Below, in pieces: positions 26,148 through 33,801 of a stretch of DNA of 64,000 nt. The stretch is taken from the NCBI RefSeq assembly GCF_007679495.1, contig NZ_VEGP01000016.1, forward strand, positions 32,732 through 96,731, given 5' to 3'. The notes under the pieces are model-generated. The model did not search any database, had not been told where the DNA came from, and saw only the letters and a program-made list of their open reading frames with translations. The position numbers and the translations under genes were made by a program. Each line of letters begins with the position of its first letter. The first letter of the stretch is position 1. The stretch comes from Paenibacillus sp. 32O-W. GTDB lineage: Bacteria > Bacillota > Bacilli > Paenibacillales > NBRC-103111.

Positions 26148-26810
26148 GTGAACGCCATATCTTCTAAGACAGGCGGAATTGTTGTTATCGTAAGCGGCGG
26201 AAGCTTGGGGGACTGGGCCCTTCGCGAGATTGGACGCGGAGACATTCTGATTGGAGCAGACCGGGGAGCGGCCTTCCTGGTACAGCATGGGTACAGCCCG
26301 GATCTGGCGATCGGCGATTTCGATTCCGTTCGCCCCGAAGAGATCGGACGGATCCGTGAATCAAGCAAACGCTGGGTAGAATGTGATCCGGTCATGAAGG
26401 ATTATACCGATACGGAGATGGCTTTCAACGAAGCGCTGGCTCTTCACCCGCAAGAAATCGTCCTGGTCGGCGTCATGGGTTCCCGTCTTGACCATTCCAT
26501 GGCCAACCTTCAACTGCTGGCCAAAGGGCTGGAAGCCCGCGTTCCTTGCAAAATCGTGGATGCATATAACGAAATCACGCTTATAGACGATGAATGGATT
26601 GTCCATCGCAATGAATACGCCTATCTTTCCCTTATTCCTTTCACAGAAGAAGTAAGAGGCATCACCCTCGAAGGGTTTCTGTACCCGCTGTGTGACGCGC
26701 AGCTTAAGACCGGCCAGTCGTTAGGAATCAGCAATGTGCTGACCGCTGATACCGGTCGCATTACACTTACCGAAGGGAAGCTTCTGGTCATCCGCAGCAA
26801 GGAAGACTAG
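26148..26810 (+). CDS. thiN: Thiamine diphosphokinase
   Basis: A 220-residue cytoplasmic enzyme that makes thiamine diphosphate from thiamine and ATP. Motifs are GADRGAAFLVQHG, AIGDFDSV, and DYTDTEMAFNEAL, which bind ATP and magnesium; LVGVMGSRLDHSMANL follows. The C-terminal beta domain binds thiamine. I chose the GTG at 26148 because AGAAGGAGGT lies directly upstream; an in-frame GTG 10 codons earlier lacks one. In most Firmicutes thiN follows rpe and rsgA, but here it stands alone, divergent from metE, with its own terminator. Confidence 0.9.
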   Translation: MNAISSKTGGIVVIVSGGSLGDWALREIGRGDILIGADRGAAFLVQHGYSPDLAIGDFDSVRPEEIGRIRESSKRWVECDPVMKDYTDTEMAFNEALALHPQEIVLVGVMGSRLDHSMANLQLLAKGLEARVPCKIVDAYNEITLIDDEWIVHRNEYAYLSLIPFTEEVRGITLEGFLYPLCDAQLKTGQSLGISNVLTADTGRITLTEGKLLVIRSKED

Positions 26811-26821
26811 GCTTCCTTTTT
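26799..26821 (+). terminator. Terminator overlapping the thiN stop codon
   Basis: AAGGAAG (26799-26805) pairs with CTTCCTT (26812-26818) around the stop codon and is followed by T residues. Confidence 0.6.
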
Positions 26822-26838
26822 CTCATCCCGGTAAACGG

Positions 26839-27132
26839 TTAAATTAACCGGATAATATGAACGACCTTTTCCTCTGCGGCAATTTTGATCAGGTGATTGT
26901 CCCGGTCGTAGACAATTTGACAGGAACCGAAGCTCATCGTCGGCTCCGCGCCCAAGCCATAAAAAATATCATCGGCTAATGTCGTTATACAATCCTTCCG
27001 CTCCTGCTCGTCCATCTCCCGCCAATCCTCTTCGCTCATCTCGAACAGCTCGTTGCAGTTTCTTACACCGGACATGGCTCCGGTCAATTCTTCAATAATC
27101 TCCTCATACTCTCGGCCGAATTTAACGCCCAT
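26839..27132 (-). CDS. Small acidic protein of unknown function
   Basis: A 97-residue soluble protein with many Glu and Asp residues. It begins GVKFGREYEEIIEELT and ends in beta-like strands (CQIVYDRDNHLIKI). I do not recognise a domain. The gene is likely real: the start is preceded by AAGAAAGGATG on the minus strand and codon use resembles that of its neighbours. It is convergent with thiN (28-base gap) and 240 bases downstream of sigB, whose terminator separates the two, so it is probably independent. A palindrome CGGTTAAATTAACCG covers its stop codon. Confidence 0.6.
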   Translation of the reverse strand: MGVKFGREYEEIIEELTGAMSGVRNCNELFEMSEEDWREMDEQERKDCITTLADDIFYGLGAEPTMSFGSCQIVYDRDNHLIKIAAEEKVVHIIRLI

Positions 27133-27333
27133 TGAAGCAACATCCTTTCTTAACCGGCCCTTTTGCCAGATCCGGATTTTTATTCCTATTATAGACAGAA
27201 TGAATAGTATTTATCGGTATTTATCGGATCCTTGAAAGCCTTATCCCCATTATAATCGATTTCGTCGAATCTGTTTCACCCATTTTTCTCTGCAGTCGCA
27301 TGCAGGGAACTCTGTAAATCCCCACAACAGTGC

Positions 27334-27370
27334 AAAAAAACACAAAACACGCCATTCCCCCATGACGTGT
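27334..27370 (-). terminator. Terminator of the rsbV-rsbW-sigB operon
   Basis: On the minus strand ACACGTCAT and ATGGCGTGT form a stem (27370-27347), followed by TTTTGTGTTTTTTT. It ends five bases after the sigB stop. Confidence 0.85.
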
Positions 27371-27374
27371 CTTG

Positions 27375-28154
27375 TTACTTGTCCACCAATGATTGATGTC
27401 CGTTCAAATATTGTTTCAGCTTTTCTATCGCTCTCTTCTGAATGCGGGATACGCTCATCTGGGAGATTCCCAGCACCTGGGCGATACTCCTCTGCGATTG
27501 CCCTTCGTTAAAGACGAGCATCAGCACCTTCTTCTCTTCTTCCTTCAGAAGAAGCAGCGCTTCGTTCAGATCCAGCCTTTTCTCGACCATTCCGAAGTCG
27601 TCCGCATCACTGCCTATCAAATCACCGATGGTTGCGCTTCCTTCATCGTTAGCCAGAGGAGTATCCAACGAAACGTAATTATAGCATTCCCTTCCGGCCA
27701 GCACCTCAATCGTCTCCTCCGTCGTCAGCTCCAAGTATTCCGCAATTTCATCTACGTTCGGGGATCGCTCCAGCTTCATAGTCAACTCATCAACCGCCTG
27801 TTGAATCATCAGCCCTTTTTCCTTAATCCGCCGGGGAACTTGAATGTACCACGACTTGTCTCTTAAATAATTTTTCATATGTCCGATCAGACTCTTCATC
27901 GCATAGGCTTCAAATTGGATCCCGAGCGTGCTGTCGTACTGCTTGAAAAGTCGCAGCAAAGCCATCTGCCCAACCTGATACAAATCCTCATGCAGGTCGG
28001 GGCGGTTCCGGGACATTTTCCCGGCGGCCATCTTGACAATAGGCTCGTAATGGAGCAGCAGGTCAGTCGCTATCTCGTTGTCTTCCGTCTGCTGGTATTG
28101 AAGTATAGCCGCTATTTTATTGTTGGGGTCTTGCGTGGCTTGCTCTGGCTTCAT
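27375..28154 (-). CDS. sigB: RNA polymerase sigma factor of the sigma-B/F/G family, probably sigma-B
   Basis: A 259-residue sigma-70-type factor. Region 2 holds YQVGQMALLRLFKQYD and FEAYAMKSLIGHMKNYLRD; region 3 follows with PRRIKEKG; region 4 ends with GQSQRSIAQVLGISQMSVSR. The length and the position after rsbV and rsbW indicate the general stress factor rather than sporulation sigma-F, whose operon (spoIIAA-spoIIAB-sigF) has a similar layout; I rank sigma-B higher because of the linked phosphatase/kinase genes at 36-41.8 kb and the dps promoter next door. The ATG overlaps the rsbW stop by four bases. A terminator follows at once. Confidence 0.85.
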   Translation of the reverse strand: MKPEQATQDPNNKIAAILQYQQTEDNEIATDLLLHYEPIVKMAAGKMSRNRPDLHEDLYQVGQMALLRLFKQYDSTLGIQFEAYAMKSLIGHMKNYLRDKSWYIQVPRRIKEKGLMIQQAVDELTMKLERSPNVDEIAEYLELTTEETIEVLAGRECYNYVSLDTPLANDEGSATIGDLIGSDADDFGMVEKRLDLNEALLLLKEEEKKVLMLVFNEGQSQRSIAQVLGISQMSVSRIQKRAIEKLKQYLNGHQSLVDK

Positions 28155-28603
28155 GCCAATTCCTCTTTCCTTTGGAGAAATTTGGTCAGTATAACCTCCG
28201 TTCCGGATTGTGTATGCACCTGGACCTCATCCATGAGTGCTTGCATCATAAAGATGCCCAAGCCCCCTTCGCTAACTTCGCTTAACGGTTTGTCATGCAG
28301 AGATTCGGCCTGGCTTTCTTTCTGCTCATAGTCAAAGCTGCTTCCTTCGTCCTTGACGCTGATTCGAATGCCGTCTTCCCGCATTTCAAACCTGATTTCC
28401 ATCTGCCCCTTCTCTTCTCCCTGATAGGCATGCAGAACAGCATTATTGCAGGCTTCGGCCACAGCCACCTTCATGTCCTCGATTTCTTCGTAAGAAAATC
28501 CCCATTTTGATGCAATTCCGTACAGGGTGAGCCGGACAATGTCTATAAATTCCGCGTCTGCCGGAACTTTTAAACTGACGCTGTGATTTTGGAAGTCGCT
28601 CAT
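28151..28603 (-). CDS. rsbW: Anti-sigma-B factor, serine-protein kinase
   Basis: A 150-residue GHKL-fold kinase that binds and inhibits sigma-B and phosphorylates the antagonist RsbV. Motifs: VAVAEACNNAVLHAY (N box), VKDEGSSFD, and SEGGLGIFMMQALMDEV (G box). Length agrees with the family (about 150-160). It overlaps rsbV and sigB by four bases at each end (ATGA type), showing strict translational coupling so that sigma factor and inhibitor are made in balanced amounts. SpoIIAB is the paralogue; context favours RsbW. Confidence 0.87.
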   Translation of the reverse strand: MSDFQNHSVSLKVPADAEFIDIVRLTLYGIASKWGFSYEEIEDMKVAVAEACNNAVLHAYQGEEKGQMEIRFEMREDGIRISVKDEGSSFDYEQKESQAESLHDKPLSEVSEGGLGIFMMQALMDEVQVHTQSGTEVILTKFLQRKEELA

Positions 28604-28953
28604 ATGATTTCTTCTTTCCTTTCCGATGATCCCTCTATCGGGTGAATATATTGTGAAATTCCCGTAATATCGAACAACCGATTAATTTTCGGCGGGATTT
28701 CCTCCACTCCGAAAGGAGCTTGCAGCGCATCCCGGGTTTTTAAGATGGAAACCAGAATTCCTATGCCGGTGCTGTCGATATATTTTAAATCTTTAAGATT
28801 TAAAGTTAGTGCTCTTTTGGTCTGATTAATGAACGGCTCCAAATCGGAACGCATCTCCGCAGCTACCGATAAATCCAATTCTCCGCTAAGGTACACCACG
28901 ATTTCGTCCGCCATCACTTCCTTGTAAATGTTAAACTTCTTCTCTGGATACAT
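28600..28953 (-). CDS. rsbV: Anti-anti-sigma factor (STAS domain)
   Basis: A 117-residue STAS protein that, when not phosphorylated, binds RsbW and frees sigma-B. The phosphorylation loop is LKYIDSTGIGILVS, with Ser61 the probable target of RsbW. GELDLSVAAEMR gives the expected first strands. The first gene of the operon, with GGGAGGAAAACAGGC before the ATG and a sigma-B-like promoter 33 bases upstream. The phosphatase that would reactivate it is plausibly the receiver-PP2C protein encoded at 40644-41783. Confidence 0.88.
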   Translation of the reverse strand: MYPEKKFNIYKEVMADEIVVYLSGELDLSVAAEMRSDLEPFINQTKRALTLNLKDLKYIDSTGIGILVSILKTRDALQAPFGVEEIPPKINRLFDITGISQYIHPIEGSSERKEEII

Positions 28954-28985
28954 GCCTGTTTTCCTCCCATGCCGCTAGAAGTTTT

Positions 28986-29010
28986 GTTCCCCACACTTTT
29001 CATCTTAAAG
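28986..29010 (-). promoter_or_regulatory. Candidate autoregulatory sigma-B promoter of rsbV
   Basis: On the minus strand CTTTAA (29010-29005) and GGGAAC (28991-28986) are 13 bases apart. The sigma-B consensus is GTTTAA-N13-15-GGGTAT, so each box has one or two mismatches. Spacing and position 33 bases before rsbV support it. Confidence 0.5.
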
Positions 29011-29163
29011 CATTTGAAAAATTTCCCTTCATCAAAACAATCCGACAATAATTATATACACGAATTTCACGTCGCTTGAAACAGGGCGGCTGTAAATTTT
29101 TATAGTAATTTTCTGCCTTCTTCCTCCTTTTCAATTATAGCTGGTTCGTCAATCATTCTCATG

Positions 29164-29188
29164 GTTAAAAAACCGGTTTTTGGGGTAA
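29164..29188 (+). promoter_or_regulatory. Sigma-B-type promoter of dps
   Basis: GTTAAA (29164-29169) and GGGTAA (29183-29188) are separated by 13 bases, close to the sigma-B consensus GTTTAA-N13-15-GGGTAT. The site lies 50 bases before the dps start, and dps is a classic general-stress gene. Confidence 0.72.
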
Positions 29189-29238
29189 ATAAAGAACAGT
29201 CAAGCAAGTTCAATATAGCTTATCAAGGAGGTACAAAG

Positions 29239-29685
29239 ATGCCAAAAACGATGACATCCGTAACGACGGTACTGAACCAGCAAGTTGCCAATTGGTCGGT
29301 GATGTACATGAAGCTGCACAACTACCATTGGTATATTACAGGAGACCATTTCTTCACCCTCCATGTCAAACTGGAAGAGCTTTATAATGAGGCCGCCCAG
29401 TATTTGGACGATTTGGCTGAGCGACTGCTGTCTTTGGGCAAGAGGCCGGTGGCAACATTAAAGGAAAGCCTGGAGCTATCCTCTATTAAGGAAGCAACCG
29501 GCTCCGAGTCGCCGACCGATATGATCCGCACCGTATCCCAGGATTTTGCGACGATGATCAACGAGCTGCAGGAAGGCATCAAAGCGGCCGAAGAAGAAGG
29601 GGACGAGCCGTCCGGAGACATGATGATTGCCATCCAAGGCTCACTGCAGAAGCATAAATGGATGCTGGATGCGTTTTTGAAATAA
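29239..29685 (+). CDS. dps: Dps-type miniferritin
   Basis: A 148-residue DNA-protection protein that forms a 12-subunit shell and oxidises and stores iron using hydrogen peroxide. The ferroxidase signature LHNYHWYITGDHFFTLH (residues 26-42) with EELYNEAAQYLDDLAERLL supplies His30, His42, Asp58 and Glu61-type ligands at the subunit interface. AAGGAGGT (29225-29232) selects the ATG at 29239; an upstream ATG at 29161 overlaps the promoter. It is divergent from the sigB operon and has a sigma-B-type promoter, so it is probably induced under general stress. Confidence 0.93.
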   Translation: MPKTMTSVTTVLNQQVANWSVMYMKLHNYHWYITGDHFFTLHVKLEELYNEAAQYLDDLAERLLSLGKRPVATLKESLELSSIKEATGSESPTDMIRTVSQDFATMINELQEGIKAAEEEGDEPSGDMMIAIQGSLQKHKWMLDAFLK

Positions 29686-29759
29686 CCGAAATTCATCCGT
29701 AGTTCCGGTGAATTTCGGACCAACCAATAAAACAGGCGGACCTCACCGCCTGTTTTATT
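29686..29759. terminator. Two terminator hairpins after dps
   Basis: CCGAAATTCA/TGAATTTCGG (29686-29695, 29709-29718) follows the stop directly. AATAAAACAGGCGG/CCGCCTGTTTTATT (29726-29739, 29746-29759) is a perfect 14 bp stem with A and T ends, so it can act on both strands and also serve the convergent hydrolase gene. Confidence 0.9.
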
Positions 29760-29821
29760 GTGCCGGTGGACCGGCTGTGCCGACAGCCTGCGTCAAGGAT
29801 ACGACCAAGCGGCGCCGGGAC

Positions 29822-30802
29822 TCAACCGTTGGCCGTTCGCGGCTCTGTCTGGCCTTCTCTCGCAGCTATTTCTTCCTCCAGCAGATTCAGTGCCTGCAGA
29901 ACGGCCTCAGGCCTTGCCTGCGGAATCATATGGCCGGTGTGCTCGATCTTCAGCAGCTTGGAGTGGGGGATCTCTCGATGCAGCCTGTAAGCCTGCAGCT
30001 CGGGACGGAACGGGTCCGAGTCACCGACCGCTATAACAACAGGAAGCCGCAGTTCCCCATATCTGCTGCTGACGGCATCCGCATTCCGGATAAAGCCTTC
30101 GATATCCTCCCGGTTCGCCCGGATCTGTGCCGGACGGGGCCAGACCGCCTGCGCCAGTCTGCGATAATCGTGCGGAACAGGGTCCGGGGCAAAGGTGGCG
30201 TCGGTCACCGATTTGACCGCCAGACCCCCGAGCGGGACTAGCAGAGTATGGAGAAGCAGCTTGCCTACGAAGGGAGAGAGAACGAGCGCATTGAGTATCC
30301 GGTCGGCGATACCCGCGGGATAAGCCTTACCCCCATAGGCTCCGGGAGCCAGCAGAACGATTCCGGCAAGCTCATCGGAATATTGCAGCGCATAAGACAG
30401 CACGAGCAAACCGCTCCAGGAATGCCCGACGAGAATAGGCTCTGTTGCGCCCAGCTTCTTCAACGCTTCATGGAGAAGCCTCGCCTGGTTTTGCGGCGTC
30501 ATTATCCCTTTGCCGGGACGCTCGCTATATCCGTATCCGGGCCGGTCGAATACCAGCACCCTGTATTGAGAGGACGCCAGCTCCATGACACCCGAATAAT
30601 CAGCGGACGACAGCATCCCCCCGTGCAGGCATACGATAGGCCGGCCCCGGCCTTTGCTGTTATAATGAAGCCGAATCCCTTCGACCGTAACAAATTCCCC
30701 TGTCGGAGGAAATTCCGACTCGGCCCGCCGAACCCGCTGCCGGCTATATCCCATCAAAGCGGCTGCCGCCAACAGACCGATGCCCGTTAATATCCATACC
30801 AC
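29822..30802 (-). CDS. Membrane-anchored alpha/beta hydrolase
   Basis: A 326-residue hydrolase with an N-terminal hydrophobic anchor (VVWILTGIGLLAAAALMG). The fold is marked by VCLHGGMLSSADY (oxyanion loop), the nucleophile elbow LVGHSWSGLL, an acid in AVGDSDPF and the catalytic His in EHTGHMIP. I chose the GTG at 30802 since GGAAGG lies six bases upstream; a longer frame to 30991 would cross the operator. It is downstream of the TetR-type gene but separated from it by a terminator and a perfect palindrome, so it is probably transcribed from its own promoter under TetR control. The substrate is unknown; close relatives are esterases, lipases or epoxide hydrolases. Confidence 0.82.
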   Translation of the reverse strand: MVWILTGIGLLAAAALMGYSRQRVRRAESEFPPTGEFVTVEGIRLHYNSKGRGRPIVCLHGGMLSSADYSGVMELASSQYRVLVFDRPGYGYSERPGKGIMTPQNQARLLHEALKKLGATEPILVGHSWSGLLVLSYALQYSDELAGIVLLAPGAYGGKAYPAGIADRILNALVLSPFVGKLLLHTLLVPLGGLAVKSVTDATFAPDPVPHDYRRLAQAVWPRPAQIRANREDIEGFIRNADAVSSRYGELRLPVVIAVGDSDPFRPELQAYRLHREIPHSKLLKIEHTGHMIPQARPEAVLQALNLLEEEIAAREGQTEPRTANG

Positions 30803-30956
30803 AGTGATCCTTCCTTTCTGAGATTGGGAATGGGTAATCCAGAAGAAACGACTGTCGCCGTCCTTGTCCAAGGACATACAGTTACAACCTTTGGTAAGTC
30901 TATTTAAAGCATTCAATTCCCTCCTTTCGCCAAAAATACATACTGTTAAATATTCG

Positions 30957-30982
30957 ATTAACATACTCATAGGTATGTTAAT
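30957..30982. promoter_or_regulatory. Palindromic operator between tetR-type and hydrolase genes
   Basis: ATTAACATAC (30957-30966) and GTATGTTAAT (30973-30982) are perfect 10-base inverted arms around six bases. Its size and its place between a TetR-family gene and the gene downstream fit a TetR-type operator. A half-site-like GTATGTGAT lies at 31863 upstream of the regulator gene itself. Confidence 0.75.
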
Positions 30983-30989
30983 TTCAAAC

Positions 30990-31010
30990 AAAAACCCGTA
31001 ATAATACGGG
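30990..31010 (-). terminator. Terminator of the TetR-family gene
   Basis: On the minus strand CCCGTA TTAT TACGGG is followed by TTTTT, six bases after the stop at 31016. Confidence 0.88.
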
Positions 31011-31015
31011 CTTCA

Positions 31016-31810
31016 TCACGAGCCCGATTCCGGCTCCAGTCCTTGCCACAGAACCTGAGAAGCGGCCGTTACACCGGAACGCAAGCGGTCCGGATTCCGG
31101 TCAATAATTCTAGTTAGCTGCATGCCGTAAATAAGAGCCTGGAACAGAGTTGCCAGAGCCTGCGGAGCTATATTCCTCTTCAACAAACCGTTATCCTGCA
31201 TCTCCTGAAATATGGCGCTCGTCCCCTCGATAATGCTGCTGTATGCTTGGTTCAGCATCTCCCTTACCGAAGGATCACGGCTTGAGACAACGAATTCAAA
31301 AAATAACATGGAAGGGTCCTGCTCATCCTTGCCGGAATGTCCGCACTCCAATTGCGACATCAACCATAAGGCTATAGACTCAATCGGGTCCTCCGAAGCG
31401 AGGGCGGAATGGGCCTGTGCCGGCAGGACTCTGAGCTGCGCAGCCAGGCTTCGTTCGCACAGCTCCAGAAACAGCTCATGCTTGCCCGAGAAATGCCAGT
31501 ACACGGCCCCTTTGGTCATATCCGCCGCGGCCGCTACCTGATCCAGGGTCGCCCCGGCGAATCCCGATCGGGTGAACACTTCGGCAGCAGCATCCAAAAT
31601 CCGTGAGCGGGTATCCGCGAATCCGGCCCCGTCCTCCTCCTGAATGTCTGCCAGCCATTTTCTCATTTGCTCCTTGCCGCCGAAGCATCGTCTGACGGAT
31701 GTCCAATGGACTCCGGCAGCGGCCGCGACATCCGCAAACGTTATTTTGTCATATGCCTTGCCGGAAGCAAGCTTCCTGGCCGCTTCCCTGATTTGATCAT
31801 GGGTAATCAT
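31016..31810 (-). CDS. TetR family regulator with two N-terminal HTH domains
   Basis: A 264-residue repressor-like protein with two TetR_N-type helix-turn-helix domains in tandem. The first (about 5-55) reads ITFADVAAAAGVHWTSVRR then FGGKEQMRKWL. The second (about 64-115) reads ATLDQVAAAADMTKGAVYW then HFSGKHELFLEL. The ligand-binding domain fills the rest. Usual TetR proteins are about 190-210 residues with one HTH. I chose the ATG at 31810 with GAGG nine bases upstream; an ATG five codons earlier is possible. Its probable operator lies just downstream, before the hydrolase gene. Confidence 0.82.
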   Translation of the reverse strand: MITHDQIREAARKLASGKAYDKITFADVAAAAGVHWTSVRRCFGGKEQMRKWLADIQEEDGAGFADTRSRILDAAAEVFTRSGFAGATLDQVAAAADMTKGAVYWHFSGKHELFLELCERSLAAQLRVLPAQAHSALASEDPIESIALWLMSQLECGHSGKDEQDPSMLFFEFVVSSRDPSVREMLNQAYSSIIEGTSAIFQEMQDNGLLKRNIAPQALATLFQALIYGMQLTRIIDRNPDRLRSGVTAASQVLWQGLEPESGS

Positions 31811-31980
31811 GCTTTCCAACCTCATATCCTGGACACATAATGTTATATTCATTAACCTTTAAGTATGTGATTATAATATAAATCTATGTGAATGAGATGT
31901 CAAGATGATTCGCAAGTTAAACGGGCAGCGGCTTAGCAGCTTTGCTTTGGAACGCTTATCGACTCCCGATATGCTTCGCG

Positions 31981-32889
31981 TCATTGGTCCTCCGGTGCTT
32001 CATCAAAGCTCAAATTGACGGGTTCTTCCGGAATTTCTTCCATCAGGTCAATATTTGTCGTCGGGACCTTCTCGTCGACTTCATCAAGCCGCAAGCTATC
32101 GACCCAAATTTTCCCCGGCCCGTACAACAACACGCCGATTGCTATTTCTTTGCTGCTCTTTGGAACGTCCAATACAATACTGTACTGGCTCCAGGGTGTG
32201 GTTCCTCCAATCGGGCGATTCCCCATATTGTCGAAGCCGAGCATATCCTCGTCCGCACCGTCTATTCTCATCCATAAGCCCGCCCAGCCCTTCACGTCAT
32301 CGGACTTGACGAAGCCGGTCAATCTCAATCTTTTGCCCAAGTAGCGGTCAGCCTTAAACATCTGCATCATAGTAGCGAAGCCTTCCAACTGCTCGGATTC
32401 GGACATTAAATATCCGGATGCCCGCCCTTGATGGGTTACCAGCCTATCAACCCCCATTGTATAAAGATGCGGATGAGTGCCTGTCAACTTCCATCCGTAC
32501 GGCTCCTGCTTGATCGGTTCCATTTGTCCCCTTCTCTCCTTTCTCGTGAGTAAGGTTTGAACATATTTTCGATACTGGCCCGGCGTCATATAATAGATCC
32601 TCTTGAACGCCCGGGTGAAAACCTCCTGAGACTCGAATTGGTACTCCAAAGCAATGTCCAGAATTCGTCTCTCGGTGCTGAGCAATTCCCCGGCGGCGCA
32701 GGCCAGTCTCCTCTTGCGGATATAGTCTGCAAGGGTATCTCCGACATAGGCCTGAAACATCCTGTGGAAATGATACATCGAAAAGGCCGCCTGATCGGCC
32801 ACTTTCTCCAAAGACAAGTCGCCCTTGAGATGCTCTTCTATATACCGGATGGATCGCTTGACCGCCCGGACATGCTCGTCATAGACCAC
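31981..32889 (-). CDS. AraC family regulator with C-terminal beta-rich domain
   Basis: A 302-residue protein with an N-terminal AraC-type DNA-binding domain (about 5-105): HLKGDLSLEKVADQAAFS and HRMFQAYVGDTLADYIRKRR in the first HTH, LDIALEYQFESQEVFTRAF in the second. The C-terminal part (about 125-302) is beta-rich with LTGFVKSDDVKGWAGLWMRI and IAIGVLLYGPGKIWVDSLRL, resembling a carbohydrate-binding-like sandwich rather than the GyrI-type effector domain often found. I chose the GTG at 32889 because AGGAGGGGGGAG precedes it; the ATG at 32916 has no ribosome site. It stands alone and its target is unknown. Confidence 0.78.
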   Translation of the reverse strand: MVYDEHVRAVKRSIRYIEEHLKGDLSLEKVADQAAFSMYHFHRMFQAYVGDTLADYIRKRRLACAAGELLSTERRILDIALEYQFESQEVFTRAFKRIYYMTPGQYRKYVQTLLTRKERRGQMEPIKQEPYGWKLTGTHPHLYTMGVDRLVTHQGRASGYLMSESEQLEGFATMMQMFKADRYLGKRLRLTGFVKSDDVKGWAGLWMRIDGADEDMLGFDNMGNRPIGGTTPWSQYSIVLDVPKSSKEIAIGVLLYGPGKIWVDSLRLDEVDEKVPTTNIDLMEEIPEEPVNLSFDEAPEDQ

Positions 32890-33526
32890 CCACAGCTCCC
32901 CCCTCCTATGGTTCATAGCTTATCATGTTAATTCAGGCTAAGACTTGATCTTTTTTGCGAATCCGGCCCACGCCAAAGAAACCTTTACCAGTTATTGACT
33001 ATAATAACCATCCAGTCCGCTCGAAGGAAGGCAGCTCCGAAGCTTCAAGCAACGAATCGGGTGAACAGTGCATGCTAACACGATTCGGATGTGGCTAACT
33101 GCCGGGGGATTTAAGGGGAGGCGGTTTTTTCGGGACGGCCCGACTTAGTGGAGCGATGATCAATTTTCCTCACTTGGCGAATGGGCGAATGGGCAAACCT
33201 AAATTCTATTGTTTTACTATCCCTATTCGTCAGAAAGATATCGGATGATGGGCGAAATGATGCGAGCCTCAGGATGGTGAGCCATTCCCGGCAGAACCGA
33301 ACCGTTAAATATCCTCCCCTCATTGACGGTTGTTCTTGGATAGTCATTCCGCTAAAGGAAGGGTAATCAGTATCGCCTTCAATTTCGGGGCAGCCTGAGC
33401 AAAGGGGATATTAGTCAAAAGCTTGCGGAGCGAGGAATAGGTTTATAGAACTTGAGCCGAAAAATAGCCGGGAGGATGAAACCGGAAGACTGTTGGTCAG
33501 AACCAGAATAGGCCGCCGTTAAATGG
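32890..33526. other. Gene-free stretch, possibly with decayed coding sequence
   Basis: No convincing gene is present. Short open frames on either strand (for example 33181-33366 plus) lack ribosome sites and recognisable motifs. A tandem GCGAATGG (33177-33192) is visible. Base composition is like coding DNA, so it may be an old gene remnant, but I cannot name the gene. Confidence 0.35.
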
Positions 33527-33554
33527 AAAAAACCGCGGTGGACTTTCCCCGCGG
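33527..33554 (-). terminator. Terminator of the small membrane protein gene
   Basis: On the minus strand CCGCGG-N10-CCGCGG (33554-33533) is followed by TTTTTT, 17 bases after the stop at 33571. Confidence 0.85.
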
Positions 33555-33570
33555 CCTTGCTCAGTAATGA

Positions 33571-33801
33571 CTAAAGAGTTTCCGGCGTCCCGTCGGACGG
33601 CATATCAGAAGCGGATTTCCTCTGCGCGCTCTCAGCCGCGGACATTAGAAAGATTAACCCGACCACCGGCAGCAGAAAAACGAGCAGGGCTGATTCCACA
33701 GCTGCCCCGGGTCCCTTATATTTCAGAGTGTCCCGATAAACCCATACCGTTTCATAGACATGTGCAACAAGGAATAATGCCGCTAATAATATTCCGAGCA
33801 T
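33571..33801 (-). CDS. Small two-helix membrane protein, unknown function
   Basis: A 76-residue protein with hydrophobic segments at residues about 1-20 and 36-57 and a hydrophilic C-terminal tail (AESAQRKSASDMPSDG). Between the helices lies WVYRDTLKYKGPG, which resembles loops in short cardiolipin synthase N-terminal-like membrane proteins, but this is weak. AAGGAGGATTATGAATC on the minus strand gives a good ribosome site, and a strong terminator follows, so the gene is real. It is a single-gene unit. Confidence 0.72.
   Translation of the reverse strand: MLGILLAALFLVAHVYETVWVYRDTLKYKGPGAAVESALLVFLLPVVGLIFLMSAAESAQRKSASDMPSDGTPETL

Noticed and set aside
27375..28953. spoIIAA-spoIIAB-sigF operon as an alternative name
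   Set aside because: The layout is shared, but the sigma-B-type promoters next to rsbV and dps and the linked phosphatase/kinase cluster favour rsbV-rsbW-sigB. Phylogeny would settle it.
29161..29238. Upstream start for dps giving 26 extra residues
   Set aside because: This stretch contains the sigma-B-type promoter, while a strong AAGGAGGT site selects the ATG at 29239.
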